Assembly: GCF_031882575.1 (NCBI RefSeq) | Contig: NZ_CP134772.1 | Coordinates: forward strand, 452,001-516,000 | DNA length: 64,000 nucleotides | Reading direction: 5' to 3' | Source of the DNA: Pseudomonas sp. VD-NE ins | Lineage (GTDB): Bacteria; Pseudomonadota; Gammaproteobacteria; Pseudomonadales; Pseudomonadaceae | Shown: positions 16,593-25,338 of the stretch, piece by piece | Layout of the letters: every line of letters begins with the position of its first letter | How positions within the stretch are numbered: the first letter of the stretch is position 1 | Notes under the pieces: model-generated | What the model saw: the letters and a program-made list of their open reading frames with translations, nothing else | Databases searched by the model: none | What the model was told of the DNA's origin: nothing | Translations under genes and position numbers: made by a program

Positions 16593-18129
16593 GCAGCCTC
16601 CAGTGTTGCGCGGCGATGCGTTGCAGGCACAGGCGCAATTCGCCTTCCAGGGCACGGTCTTCGATCACCGGCGGGAAGTCCTTGGCCAATTCTGCGTGCA
16701 TCGCCGCCAGCGATGGCGGCAGCGGCCGGGCGTCTTCGGCCTGGGCGCGCAGCCACACGCCTTGGTTGGCGGCGAGCAGGGTGGCGGCGGCGACCTGTTC
16801 GGTCAGCTCCAGCACGCGGATCGCATCGCGGGCGGCGATGGTGCCCATGCTCACCTTGTCCTGGTTATGGCACTCGGTGGAGCGCGAGAACACGCTGGCC
16901 GGCATGGTGTTTTTCAGCGCTTCGGCGGTCCAGGCGCTGGTGCCGATCTGCACGGCTTTGAAGCCATGGTTGATCATCGCGCGGTCCGCTGGCGCGCCGG
17001 AGAGATTGCTCGGCAGACCGTGGTTGTAGCGCTCGTCGACCAGCAAAGCGAGCTGGCGATCCAACAGGTCGGCGACGTTGGCCACGAGGTTTTTCAGGCT
17101 GTCCATGGCGAACGCAATGTGGCCGCCGTAGAAATGCCCGCCGTGCAGCACGCGTTCGGCTTCGGCGTCGATGATCGGGTTGTCGTTGGCGCTGTTCAGT
17201 TCGGTTTCGATAAACGAACGCAGCCAGTTCAGGCTGTCGGCCAACACGCCGAGCACGTGCGGTGCGCAGCGCAGCGAATAGCGATCTTGCAGGCGATGCA
17301 GCGGCGCGGTCGGCGCGTCGATCGCCAGATCCTTGCGCAGCCACGCAGCGACCTGCATTTGCCCAGGATGCGGTTTGGCGGCGAACAGACGCTCGTCGAA
17401 GTGCTCCGGATTGCCTTGCAGCGCGACCACATTGAGCGCGGTGATGCGCGTGGCCAGTTGCAGCAGGTAGTCGGCGCGAGCGAAAGCGAGGCAGGCGAGA
17501 CCGGTCATCACCGCAGTGCCGTTCATCAGTGCCAAGGCTTCTTTCGGGCGCAGCACCAGTGGCGTCCAGCCGAGTTCGCGATGCACGTCGGCGGCCTGAC
17601 GGCGTTCGCCACGGAACATCACTTCACGCTCGCCGGAGAGTGTCGCGGCGACGTAGGACAGCGGCGTCAGATCGCCGCTGGCACCGACCGAGCCTTCCTC
17701 GGGAATCAGCGGCAGGATGTCGTATTCGAGAAACGCGTGCAGGCGTTCGAGAAGCTCTACGCGCACTCCGGAAACACCGTGGCACAACGACTGCAAACGT
17801 GCCGCCAGCACCGCACGTGTGGCTTGTGCATCAAGCAGTTTGCCCAGCCCGCAGCCGTGGAAGGTGTAGAGATGACGCGGCAGCGCTTCGACGTGATGCA
17901 ACGGCACCGCGACCACGCAGGAGTCGCCGTAGCCGGTGGTCACGCCGTAGATCACGCCTTCCTTGTCCAGCAGCGAATCGAGGAACCGCGCGCCCTTGGC
18001 GATGCGTTCGCGATAGTCGGCGTCGCTCTGCAACTGCACGGGTGCCTGACGGTTGGCCAGGGCCAGCACGTCTTCGATGCGCAAAGGGCGTTCGCCGAAG
18101 GTTACCGGCTCATGGGTTGGCGTGGTCAT
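16585..18129 (-). CDS. Aromatic amino acid ammonia-lyase (HAL/TAL family)
   Basis: 514 residues with the Ala150-Ser151-Gly152 triad (GASGDLTPLSY) that cyclises into the MIO prosthetic group, and the catalytic Tyr61 in YGVTTGYGDS. The enzyme removes ammonia from an aromatic amino acid. At the selectivity position it reads F-H (residues 90-91), unlike the S-H of ordinary histidases and the F-L of plant phenylalanine lyases, so tyrosine or phenylalanine is more likely than histidine. The likely product, 4-coumarate or cinnamate, would be the aryl starter unit. This is separate from the hut genes, none of which are present. Start overlaps the acyltransferase gene by 20 bases. Confidence 0.88.
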   Translation of the reverse strand: MTTPTHEPVTFGERPLRIEDVLALANRQAPVQLQSDADYRERIAKGARFLDSLLDKEGVIYGVTTGYGDSCVVAVPLHHVEALPRHLYTFHGCGLGKLLDAQATRAVLAARLQSLCHGVSGVRVELLERLHAFLEYDILPLIPEEGSVGASGDLTPLSYVAATLSGEREVMFRGERRQAADVHRELGWTPLVLRPKEALALMNGTAVMTGLACLAFARADYLLQLATRITALNVVALQGNPEHFDERLFAAKPHPGQMQVAAWLRKDLAIDAPTAPLHRLQDRYSLRCAPHVLGVLADSLNWLRSFIETELNSANDNPIIDAEAERVLHGGHFYGGHIAFAMDSLKNLVANVADLLDRQLALLVDERYNHGLPSNLSGAPADRAMINHGFKAVQIGTSAWTAEALKNTMPASVFSRSTECHNQDKVSMGTIAARDAIRVLELTEQVAAATLLAANQGVWLRAQAEDARPLPPSLAAMHAELAKDFPPVIEDRALEGELRLCLQRIAAQHWRLHA

Positions 18130-19057
18130 CGGTCTTCCAGAAAGGGTAAAAGTTGAACCATTGTTGCGGCGCTTCGAGGCAATAGTGACTCAGGCGCTGC
18201 GCATACCGGGTGGCCCACTGATGAATGACCTGCTCGCGCTCGCTGCGCTTCCATACCACGGCGTCGGCGAAGGGCTCGAGGGTCAGGCGATAGTGGCCGT
18301 CCGGCTGTTTCAGGCACATCAACAGATTGACCGGGCATTTCAGCAAACCGGCCAGCAGCCACGGGCCTTGCGGGAATGGCGCCGGGTGGCCGAGGAAGTC
18401 GACGGTCACACTGCGGCCGCCGTGCAGCGGCACGCGATCGCCGGCAATCGCCAGCCACTCGCCGCGCTCCAGCCGTTCGTGCAGTTGCAGCATGATCACC
18501 GGGTCGAGTTCGCTGACCTGAATCAGGCGCAGATTGGTCGCGCCGGCTTCACCGAGCAAGCGGTTGAATTGCTCGGCGTGCTTGGTGTGCACCAGCACGT
18601 TCATGGTGACTTTCTCGCCGATCTCGGCCAGTGCGCGACAGACTTCGAGATTGCCCAGGTGCGCGCCGACCAGCAGTTGTCCGCGACTGCCGCGCAACTG
18701 ATTGCGCAGCAGCGCCGGGTCGATGATTTCGATCTGTTCGATACGGAGTTTGCCGTTCCACACGTCGAGCTTGTCGAGCATGGAGTCGGCGAAGGCCATG
18801 AACTGGCCGAACACCCGCCAATGTGTCGGGCGCAATTCCTCGCGCTGGCTCCATGCGGCCAGGCGCTGCTGGTATTGCCAGGCACTGCGCCGTGCGGTGC
18901 GGCCGAACAGGAAAAAGTACAGAACGATGCCGTACAGCAATGGGCTGAGCAGGCGTCGGCCAAGGACCTTGGCGGCGAACGCGGTGAATCTCATCAGCAG
19001 GAAACTGCCGCGCTCTTCGCGGTCAGCCCAGTGCTTCTTGTCGGCCTCGCCAGTCAT
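18110..19057 (-). CDS. LpxL/HtrB-family acyltransferase
   Basis: 315 residues of the lysophospholipid/lipid A acyltransferase family; one hydrophobic segment near residues 30-55, then catalytic HLGNLE (H-x4-E), and later GDRVPLHGG and PFPQGPWLLAG, both family blocks. It probably transfers an acyl or aryl polyene chain onto a lipid anchor. The ATG at 19057 overlaps the glycosyltransferase stop (ATGA), giving 315 aa; the longer open frame upstream lies within the neighbouring gene. Confidence 0.88.
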   Translation of the reverse strand: MTGEADKKHWADREERGSFLLMRFTAFAAKVLGRRLLSPLLYGIVLYFFLFGRTARRSAWQYQQRLAAWSQREELRPTHWRVFGQFMAFADSMLDKLDVWNGKLRIEQIEIIDPALLRNQLRGSRGQLLVGAHLGNLEVCRALAEIGEKVTMNVLVHTKHAEQFNRLLGEAGATNLRLIQVSELDPVIMLQLHERLERGEWLAIAGDRVPLHGGRSVTVDFLGHPAPFPQGPWLLAGLLKCPVNLLMCLKQPDGHYRLTLEPFADAVVWKRSEREQVIHQWATRYAQRLSHYCLEAPQQWFNFYPFWKTDDHANP

Positions 19058-19788
19058 GCGCGCCACCGCCGCCAGAGGATCACCGGGAAACGCAGCAACA
19101 TGCCGAGAAACAGCCGCGTGTGCATGCTGGAAATCAGCGCGTTGTCGTGGAACAGACGGAAGTGCGACACGCCGTCCAGCGGGTAGTGCACGCTGGTTTG
19201 CAGCCAGCGCATCGGCTGATTGCGCCACGACAGGCGCACGAGAATGTCCGAGTCGAAATCCATGCGTTTGCCGACTTTCGCCGAGTCGATCACCGCCAGC
19301 GTTGGGGCCAGTGGATAGACGCGGAAACCGCACATCGAATCGCGGATCTGCAGCGACAGCGTGTTGATCCAGACCATGACGTGGGTCAGATAACGTGCGT
19401 ACAAACGGCCTTTCGGCACGCTCTCGTCGAACAGCGGATAACCGCAGATCATCGCCTCGGGATGGGCGCGGGATTCATCGACGAAACGCGCCACGTCGTG
19501 CAAGTCGTGCTGGCCGTCGGCGTCGACCTGCAATGCATGGGTGAAGCCCAGCAGCGCGGCCTCGCGCAGACCAGTCATCACCGCGCCGCCCTTGCCTTGG
19601 TTGGCGGTGAGGCGTACCAGATGCACGTTGTCGCGCTCGGCCAGAGCGTCGAGGACCCTGGCGCAAGAGGGCTTGCTCGCATCGTCCACCAGAATGCACG
19701 GCAGGCCTTGCGCGAGCAGAGCATCGACCACAGTGCCGATGGCAGTTTCGTGGTTATAAACCGGGATCACTGCACAAGGATTATGCAT
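19054..19788 (-). CDS. Family 2 glycosyltransferase
   Basis: 244 residues beginning MHNPCAVIPVYNHE, with the GT-A nucleotide-binding start, VDDAS, and the metal-binding QVDADGQHD. GT2 enzymes occur in aryl polyene clusters, where they may act on the lipid anchor; acceptor and sugar are unknown here. I chose the ATG at 19788 with AGGGA 8 bases upstream. The open frame before it comes from a partial repeat (19799-19826) in the only clear non-coding gap of this part of the operon. Confidence 0.87.
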   Translation of the reverse strand: MHNPCAVIPVYNHETAIGTVVDALLAQGLPCILVDDASKPSCARVLDALAERDNVHLVRLTANQGKGGAVMTGLREAALLGFTHALQVDADGQHDLHDVARFVDESRAHPEAMICGYPLFDESVPKGRLYARYLTHVMVWINTLSLQIRDSMCGFRVYPLAPTLAVIDSAKVGKRMDFDSDILVRLSWRNQPMRWLQTSVHYPLDGVSHFRLFHDNALISSMHTRLFLGMLLRFPVILWRRWRA

Positions 19789-19798
19789 ACCGGTGATC

Positions 19799-19826
19799 CC
19801 TGCAGGAGCGAGCCTGCTCGCGATTG
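19799..19826. repeat. Partial repeat related to the 25232 element
   Basis: GCAGGAGCGAGCCTGCTCGC resembles one arm of the GTGGGAGCGAGCTTGCTCGC repeat at 25232. It is a single half-element in the 59-base gap between the AMP ligase and glycosyltransferase genes, and can itself form a short hairpin. Confidence 0.65.
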
Positions 19827-19847
19827 AGTGCGCAGCACTCACCAAGA

Positions 19848-21527
19848 TCAATCATGCTCTGCACCCACAAGAATCCGCCCACTGGAGCAGGTTGCCGTGT
19901 CATTACGGTAAGCGAAATACAACTTGCGGCGCTCCGGATCGAAGCGCAGGTGCAACTGGATTTCATCGCCGGGGCGCACCAGTTGCTGGAACTTCAGCAC
20001 TTCCATGCCGGCAAACGGGCCGGTCAGGTTGAGCAGTTGGCGACCGAGGTTCAGTGCCCATTCCACCTGCACCACGCCGGGCAGGACCGGGGCTTTGGGG
20101 AAGTGGCCGCTGAAGTAGGCCAGGTCCGGGGGCACGCTCAGTTGCAGGCTCCACTCGCCAGCGGTTTCGACTTGTTCCAGCACTTCGGGCGCTTTCGCTC
20201 GCGGTGCCATCAGCAGCGCTTCGATATCGGCCTGCGGCAGCTTGCCTTGGCTGTTCAACGGCAATTGCCGCACCAGTCGCCAGCGTCGTGGCAGCGCCAG
20301 GGCTTCGCAGTGTTGGCGCAAATGCTGGCGCAGGGTTTCGGTCAGGCTGCGGCGGCCGTGTTCACGCAAGGCAAACAGGCCCGACTCGCTGAGCACCAGC
20401 AACGCACCGAGGGAGGCGCGGTTTTCCTGCACTACGCCGAGACGTGCTTCGGCGACCCAGTCGTGGGCAACCAAGGCTTGTTCGAGCATCGGCAGCGAGA
20501 TGCGTTTTTCTTCCAGTTTGATGATCCGGTCCAGCCGTCCGAGCAGTTCGAAGCGGCCATCGGCGGCGATGCGCGCGGCGTCAGCGGTGTGCTCGATGTG
20601 GCCTGCAGGCAGGTAGGGCGAAGCAACCAGCAGCGCACCGTCGCTATCCTGGCTCAGCTCGACACCGGCAAAGGGTTGCCACAGCGGTTGGCCCTGACGC
20701 CAGGCGATACCGCCGGTTTCCGAGCTGCCGAGGATTTCCGTCGGCCATTGCTGCAAGCGTTGTTGCAGGCTCTGCGCAGCTTCAAAGGGCAACGCGCCGC
20801 CGGAGGAAAACACCCGGCGCACGGCGCTCAGGGCTGGCCAGTCGAGGTTGTCGCCCATGCGTTTGAGCAACGCCGGGCTGGCGACCCAGGCGAAGGCTGG
20901 ATGTTCGCGGCTGGCACGCTGCAAGTCTTCGGGGAACGCCAGTTGTTTGCGCACAAACGGGCGTCCGGCGCACAGCGGCCACAGCACCCGAAACAGCAAA
21001 CCGTAAATATGCTGGGTGGCGACGCTGCCGATAATGCAGGCCTCACCGAGACCCGCGCCCCACAGTTGTTCCAGCGCTTCGACCTCGTTGGCCAGTTGGC
21101 GCAGGGTCTTGTCGATGCGTTTGGGCTCGCCGCTGGAGCCGGATGTGCACAGGCTCAGGCGACACTGGTCGAGGTCCAGTTCGGCGCCGGCTAGCGGCGG
21201 CTGCTGAACGTCGTTCAGTTGCGCATCATCGGCTTGATCGGTCAGCCACAGATCGACTTCAGCCGACCAGCGCTGGCGGGTTTGTGCTTGCAGATCCGAA
21301 GGCAGCAGAACACTCACGCCGGCACGCCATGCGCCCAGCAGAGCGATAGCCAGTTCGGCGGCATCTTCCAGGTGCACAGCCAGGCGTTTCACGCCTTGCG
21401 CTTGCAGACCGGCGGCAACGCTCAGGGCCTGTTCGCACAGTTGTGTGTGTTCGAGGGCCGGTGCGTGGCTGATGGCCCGCGCCGGCACAGGCTTGAGCAA
21501 CAGCTGCTCAAGTTTTATCCAGTTCAT
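19848..21527 (-). CDS. AMP-dependent acyl/aryl ligase fused to an ApeI-like dehydratase
   Basis: 559 residues in two parts. Residues 1 to about 450 form an ANL adenylating enzyme with phosphate loop [10 protein letters not shown] (127-136) and SSETGG; it would activate the aromatic or acyl starter for loading on a carrier protein. The last 97 residues (463-559) are a hotdog dehydratase with [14 protein letters not shown], the ApeI-type motif with a catalytic His. In E. coli clusters these are separate genes (ApeH, ApeI), so a fusion is present here. The ATG at 21527 overlaps the upstream stop (ATGA). Confidence 0.88.
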   Translation of the reverse strand: MNWIKLEQLLLKPVPARAISHAPALEHTQLCEQALSVAAGLQAQGVKRLAVHLEDAAELAIALLGAWRAGVSVLLPSDLQAQTRQRWSAEVDLWLTDQADDAQLNDVQQPPLAGAELDLDQCRLSLCTSGSSGEPKRIDKTLRQLANEVEALEQLWGAGLGEACIIGSVATQHIYGLLFRVLWPLCAGRPFVRKQLAFPEDLQRASREHPAFAWVASPALLKRMGDNLDWPALSAVRRVFSSGGALPFEAAQSLQQRLQQWPTEILGSSETGGIAWRQGQPLWQPFAGVELSQDSDGALLVASPYLPAGHIEHTADAARIAADGRFELLGRLDRIIKLEEKRISLPMLEQALVAHDWVAEARLGVVQENRASLGALLVLSESGLFALREHGRRSLTETLRQHLRQHCEALALPRRWRLVRQLPLNSQGKLPQADIEALLMAPRAKAPEVLEQVETAGEWSLQLSVPPDLAYFSGHFPKAPVLPGVVQVEWALNLGRQLLNLTGPFAGMEVLKFQQLVRPGDEIQLHLRFDPERRKLYFAYRNDTATCSSGRILVGAEHD

Positions 21528-22069
21528 GTACGGCCTCTTACCCGTTGTCGTATCAGCCATTCAATGGCAAACATCAGGCCGATCAATCCATAGGAGATCA
21601 GGCCGGTGTACAACATCCACCAATTCAGCGGCGCCCACAGGGTCAGCAGGGCGGCGCACAAACCGTTGCAGAAGAAAAACACGCTCCAGGCCACGGTGAC
21701 CTTGCGCGTATAGCGAATCGCAATGGCCGGCAGCTCTGGCTCACGCAGGCGCGCCAGGCGCTCGACCATCGGTGGCCCGAATTTCAGGCTCAGGCTGAAC
21801 AGCACCAGCATGAAGCCGCTGATCAGCACCGGGTACCAGCGCAGCAACAGCGGACTGTCGAACAGCGCCAGCAGCAGGCAGAACACAATGGCCACAGCGG
21901 CCATCCACAGGCTGCCGGGTTTGCGTTCGCCGGTCAGCGCCCGCGCCAGCCACAGGCTGCCCAGCAGCAGACCAAACTGCCACGGGGCAAAGTGCTCCAT
22001 GCCGAAATACACCGCAAAGGGGTACAGCAGACCGGCCAGCAGCAGGCCGAGGCCGATCAGTCGGCTCAT
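21524..22069 (-). CDS. Small inner membrane protein of aryl polyene clusters (COG4648-like)
   Basis: 181 residues with about six hydrophobic segments (LIGLGLLLAGLLYPFAVYFG, then FGLLLGSLWLARAL, AVAIVFCLLLALF, and WWMLYTGLISYGLIGLMF). It corresponds to the conserved membrane protein that sits between the ligase and the carrier proteins in aryl polyene clusters (ApeG type). Its exact task is unknown. Overlaps both neighbours by 4 bases. Confidence 0.8.
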   Translation of the reverse strand: MSRLIGLGLLLAGLLYPFAVYFGMEHFAPWQFGLLLGSLWLARALTGERKPGSLWMAAVAIVFCLLLALFDSPLLLRWYPVLISGFMLVLFSLSLKFGPPMVERLARLREPELPAIAIRYTRKVTVAWSVFFFCNGLCAALLTLWAPLNWWMLYTGLISYGLIGLMFAIEWLIRQRVRGRT

Positions 22070-22320
22070 GCGGCCGGTTGAACCAAGCGGTAGACCGCCT
22101 CGACCACGTCACCGACAGTGCGCACCGATTTGAATTCGTCGGCGGCGATTTTGTAGCCGGTCTGGCGCTTGATGTGATCGATCAGATCGACCGCGTCGAT
22201 GCTGTCGATTTCCAGATCCTGATACAGGTTGGACTCCAGGCTCACACGGGCCGGATCCAGTTCGAACAGCTCGACCAAGGCAGCGCGCAGGGTGTTGAAA
22301 ATATCGTCACGAGTTTGCAT
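22066..22320 (-). CDS. Acyl carrier protein (second, aryl polyene)
   Basis: 84 residues with the phosphopantetheine site in EIDSIDAVDLI (Ser40). It carries the growing chain as a thioester. The stop overlaps the membrane protein start by 4 bases; the start lies 9 bases after the stop of the other carrier protein. Two non-identical carriers in tandem are standard in this pathway (ApeE/ApeF). Confidence 0.93.
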   Translation of the reverse strand: MQTRDDIFNTLRAALVELFELDPARVSLESNLYQDLEIDSIDAVDLIDHIKRQTGYKIAADEFKSVRTVGDVVEAVYRLVQPAA

Positions 22321-22329
22321 GGTCCGGTC

Positions 22330-22590
22330 TCAAGCTGCCTGTTTTGCCGTGACGAATGCCGCAAGGCTGGCCACGTTGGTGAAATGGTTACGGGTGTCTT
22401 TGGCGTCGGCGTCGATTTTGATGCCGTATTTTTTCTGGATCGCCAGACCCAGTTCCAGCGCGTCGACGGAATCCAGGCCCAGGCCTTCGCCGAACAGCGT
22501 CTGCTCATCGCCGATGTCGTCGACGCTGATGTCTTCGAGGCCGAGGGCATCGATGATCAGCAGTTTGATGTCACGATTCAGATCGCTCAT
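22330..22590 (-). CDS. Acyl carrier protein (first, aryl polyene)
   Basis: 86 residues with GLDSVDALELG (Ser41) as attachment site. This carrier differs from its partner, which suggests specialised roles such as starter loading versus elongation. It overlaps the end of the acyltransferase gene by 20 bases, which favours coupled translation. Confidence 0.93.
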   Translation of the reverse strand: MSDLNRDIKLLIIDALGLEDISVDDIGDEQTLFGEGLGLDSVDALELGLAIQKKYGIKIDADAKDTRNHFTNVASLAAFVTAKQAA

Positions 22591-23380
22591 CTTCGGCGAG
22601 CTCCTTAATGAAGTAGGTGTGCAAATAATCGTTGAGCTTGCGCGAGGCCTGCGGTGCGGGCCCCTGCGCGGCGAAAGTCTGTGGGTCTATATCGGCCCCG
22701 ACGCGAAAACTGAAGTGCACGCGGCGGCTGGGGATCCGATACCAGGGTTCGGCTTTGGTCAACGTGGTCGGGCTGACCTTGATGATCACCGGCGTGAGGA
22801 TTTTCGCACCGCGCAGGGCAATTGCCGCGGCGCCCCGATGGAAGGCTGGCGCCTGGCCCGGCTGGGTGCGGGTGCCTTCCGGGAAAATGATCAGGGTCTG
22901 GCCGTTTTGCAGGGACTGCGCGGCGGCATCGAGCATGTCCATGCTGCCGTCGTTGCTGATGTATTCGGTGCTGCGCAACGGGCCACGGGTGAAGGGGTTT
23001 TCCCACAGGCTTTTCTTCACCACGCAATTGGCCTGGCGCACCAGGCCGATGAGGAACACCACGTCGATCAGCGACGGGTGGTTGGCGATGATCATCTGCC
23101 CCGGTCGACCCAGACGTTCGGCGCCCTGAATGTCATAGGTCAGCACGCCGGTGCGGGCCATGAACCGCACAAAAAACCAGAACAGCCGACTGACGGTCTC
23201 CCGCGCGCGCTGGCGATGCACAACGGCGTCACCGGGCAGGCAAGCCAGCAGCGGAAACACCAGCACACGCAGGCACAGCCCGCCTAGCCCGAACAGGGTA
23301 AAGCTTGCGGCGGTGGCCAGCAGGCGCCAGTAATAGGCATCGCGGTTTTTTTCGGTCACGGATTGCGTTGCCAGGTCCAT
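22571..23380 (-). CDS. 1-acyl-glycerol-3-phosphate acyltransferase-like (PlsC family)
   Basis: 269 residues with two hydrophobic segments near the N-terminus and the PlsC motifs: NHPSLID (H-x4-D, catalytic) and FPEGTRT (phosphate binding). It is likely to act on the lipid portion to which the polyene is attached (ApeD-type). The ATG at 23380 is internal to the preceding gene by 25 bases; the longer open frame is in the preceding gene. Confidence 0.88.
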   Translation of the reverse strand: MDLATQSVTEKNRDAYYWRLLATAASFTLFGLGGLCLRVLVFPLLACLPGDAVVHRQRARETVSRLFWFFVRFMARTGVLTYDIQGAERLGRPGQMIIANHPSLIDVVFLIGLVRQANCVVKKSLWENPFTRGPLRSTEYISNDGSMDMLDAAAQSLQNGQTLIIFPEGTRTQPGQAPAFHRGAAAIALRGAKILTPVIIKVSPTTLTKAEPWYRIPSRRVHFSFRVGADIDPQTFAAQGPAPQASRKLNDYLHTYFIKELAEDERSES

Positions 23381-24081
23381 ACACGATTTTTCCAGGCATG
23401 TTGGCAATGGGTTTGCTGGCCAAGCAGGGTTTGCAACAGATTGAGCGCGTGGGGCCAGTGCGCTTTTGACCGTGTTTCTGTGACGCTGTTCAGGGTCAGC
23501 CGCCAGTCGGTACCGGGGGTCAGCAAAAGACCGAGCGCGTAGGGAAAAGGCACATCGTCGATCCACGCTGAATAGGCTTCGGGTGGTTGTTCTTCGGTGA
23601 TCACCAGCAGCACCGCCGGGGCGCCTTCATTGAGCAGCGCCGCCGCTTCGAGCATGCCGTGCTCAAGACCGTCGCCGGCCGCGGCGAGGGCAGTCATTTC
23701 GCTGGTTTCGCCACGCATGATCGACCACAGGCCGATGATCGCGTTGTGCACGGACAGGCTGAACTGGGTCGGCGACAGCGGCTGCTCGGTCGCCAGATCA
23801 CTGAGAATGTCGTAAGTGCGTGGGGTTTCACCGTGGCGCGAGATGAATACCAGCGGCAGATTGTCCCGTCCGTCGGCCAAGGGCCAGCCAACACTGAACG
23901 CCATCCGTGCCAGTCGGCTGAGGCGGCGGCGCTGCATGGCCGGCAAGAACGACACATCGGGCGCGGCATCACTGCGCTGGAGCACGACCGGTTGTCGGCT
24001 CCAGGCCTGCCAGGCGTCCACGCTGTCGAGGCCAGGGGCCCACGCGCGCCATTGGGCGATGTTGAAGTTGATCACGGACAT
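23356..24081 (-). CDS. Ketosynthase-like chain-length factor (ApeC-type)
   Basis: 241 residues resembling the N-terminal half of a ketosynthase (ketoacyl-synt_2 type); [10 protein letters not shown] and [13 protein letters not shown] are recognisable, but no Cys active site is present where synthases carry one. This is the feature of chain-length factors that pair with a true synthase. It is the first gene of the operon. On the minus strand GGGATGA precedes the ATG, and a GC hairpin (24086-24099) lies over that ribosome-binding region. Confidence 0.85.
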   Translation of the reverse strand: MSVINFNIAQWRAWAPGLDSVDAWQAWSRQPVVLQRSDAAPDVSFLPAMQRRRLSRLARMAFSVGWPLADGRDNLPLVFISRHGETPRTYDILSDLATEQPLSPTQFSLSVHNAIIGLWSIMRGETSEMTALAAAGDGLEHGMLEAAALLNEGAPAVLLVITEEQPPEAYSAWIDDVPFPYALGLLLTPGTDWRLTLNSVTETRSKAHWPHALNLLQTLLGQQTHCQHAWKNRVWTWQRNP

Positions 24082-24085
24082 TCAT

Positions 24086-24099
24086 CCCGCCCCTGCGGG
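24086..24099 (-). promoter_or_regulatory. GC hairpin in the leader of the aryl polyene operon
   Basis: Stem CCCGC / GCGGG with a four-base loop, starting 5 bases before the first start codon, so on the minus strand the GGGAT Shine-Dalgarno region is partly in the stem. It could restrict translation of the first gene; chance formation in GC-rich DNA is possible. Confidence 0.4.
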
Positions 24100-24169
24100 C
24101 TTTTGTTGACGCGTTTGGTCGCCAAAGCCGCAGCAGGCTTGACGTGGCGCTTGGCGCCGGGTGGCGCGC

Positions 24170-24198
24170 ATTATCCCGGTGCGACGAGTGTGTAGCAA
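24170..24198 (-). promoter_or_regulatory. Predicted sigma70 promoter of the aryl polyene operon
   Basis: On the minus strand TTGCTA (24198-24193), a 17-base spacer, and GATAAT (24175-24170). Transcription would start near 24163, giving a leader of about 80 bases to the first gene. It lies in the 356-base gap between the operon and the divergent ParA gene. Confidence 0.6.
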
Positions 24199-24203
24199 AT
24201 GCT

Positions 24204-24231
24204 GGTTACATTTTGCGCAGCGAAATGTACC
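24204..24231. promoter_or_regulatory. Inverted repeat upstream of the operon promoter
   Basis: GGTTACATTT (24204-24213) and AAATGTACC (24223-24231) around a nine-base centre. It lies immediately upstream of the predicted -35, where an activator would bind. The regulator is unknown, and no obvious regulator gene is in the operon. Confidence 0.5.
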
Positions 24232-24437
24232 GAGTGGTTCGCAAGAAAACTGTCACTTGGCCATTATCCAGATTGTCAGCGGCTTGTCTGTCGGGGATCT
24301 CGGCGATCAATGGCGGTAATTGCGCTATCTGTCCGCGGATATTTGCACCTGACTCTGTAGTCCATGTCCGTGAAGGTAGCGAAGCGAGGTCGCGCGCATC
24401 TACACTCGGTCATTCTTTGATACACGGAGGTTTGGTC

Positions 24438-25208
24438 ATGCGGCGCGTGGTGTTCAATCAGAAAGGTGGCGTAGGCAAGTCCAGCATTGCCTGCAATCTG
24501 GCGGCGGTCAGTGCCAGCGAGGGTTATCGCACGTTGTTGGTGGATCTCGATGCCCAGGCTAATTCCACTCAATATCTGACCGGGCTCACCGGCGACGACA
24601 TTCCGATGGGTATTGCCGACTTCTTCAAGCAGACCCTGTCTTCCGGGCCGTTCTCGAAGAAGAATCAGGCGGACATCTACGAAACCCCGTTCGACAACCT
24701 GCACATCATCACCGCCACCGCCGAGCTGGCCGACTTGCAGCCCAAGCTCGAGGCCAAGCACAAGATCAACAAGCTGCGAAAGTTACTCGATGAGCTGTCC
24801 GAGGATTACGACCGGATTTACCTCGATACGCCGCCAGCGCTGAATTTCTATGCGGTATCAGCGTTGATTGCAGCCGATCGCGTGCTGATCCCTTTCGATT
24901 GCGACAGTTTCTCGCGTCAGGCCTTGTACGGGCTGATCGCGGAGATCGAAGAGCTGAAGGACGACCACAATGAAGGCCTGGAAGTTGAGGGCATCGTGGT
25001 CAACCAGTTCCAGGCCCGGGCAAGCCTGCCGCAGCAGATTCTTGATGAGTTGATTGCCGAGGGGTTGCCGGTACTGCCGGTGTATCTGACCAGTTCAGTG
25101 CGCATGCGCGAATCGCACCAGGCCAGCATGCCGCTGATCCACCTCGACCCGCGCCACAAGCTGACCCAGCAGTTTGTCGAACTGCACAATCTGCTCGAAG
25201 ATCACTGA
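24438..25208 (+). CDS. ParA-family ATPase
   Basis: 256 residues with the deviant Walker A KGGVGKSS (9-16) and [10 protein letters not shown]. The family partitions DNA or positions cell components; there is no parB-like gene next to it, so it is an orphan ParA of the kind known in Pseudomonas chromosomes at this position. The ATG at 24438 follows ACGGAGG by 7 bases; the open frame before it is not used. It is divergent from the aryl polyene operon and lies at the right border of the segment that seems to be inserted. Confidence 0.9.
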   Translation: MRRVVFNQKGGVGKSSIACNLAAVSASEGYRTLLVDLDAQANSTQYLTGLTGDDIPMGIADFFKQTLSSGPFSKKNQADIYETPFDNLHIITATAELADLQPKLEAKHKINKLRKLLDELSEDYDRIYLDTPPALNFYAVSALIAADRVLIPFDCDSFSRQALYGLIAEIEELKDDHNEGLEVEGIVVNQFQARASLPQQILDELIAEGLPVLPVYLTSSVRMRESHQASMPLIHLDPRHKLTQQFVELHNLLEDH

Positions 25209-25231
25209 TCTCGTGAGCTATCCATGAACCC

Positions 25232-25323
25232 CTGTGGGAGCGAGCTTGCTCGCGAATGCGTCAGTTCAGTCGACATCCTCGTTAACTGATCCACCGCTTT
25301 CGCGAGCAAGCTCGCTCCCACAG
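25232..25323. repeat. REP-type inverted repeat (GAGCGAGCTTGCTCGCGA variant)
   Basis: CTGTGGGAGCGAGCTTGCTC arm and its reverse complement ending GCTCCCACAG. A variant of the family A element with CGAGCTTGCTCG in place of CTGGCTTGCCAG. It lies between convergent parA-like and trxC. Confidence 0.9.
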
Positions 25324-25338
25324 TGGGTTCTGGGTGGG

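Noticed and set aside
16585..18129. Housekeeping histidase HutH
   Set aside because: No hut genes are adjacent, the gene is embedded by overlap in the pigment operon, and the selectivity residues differ from histidases.
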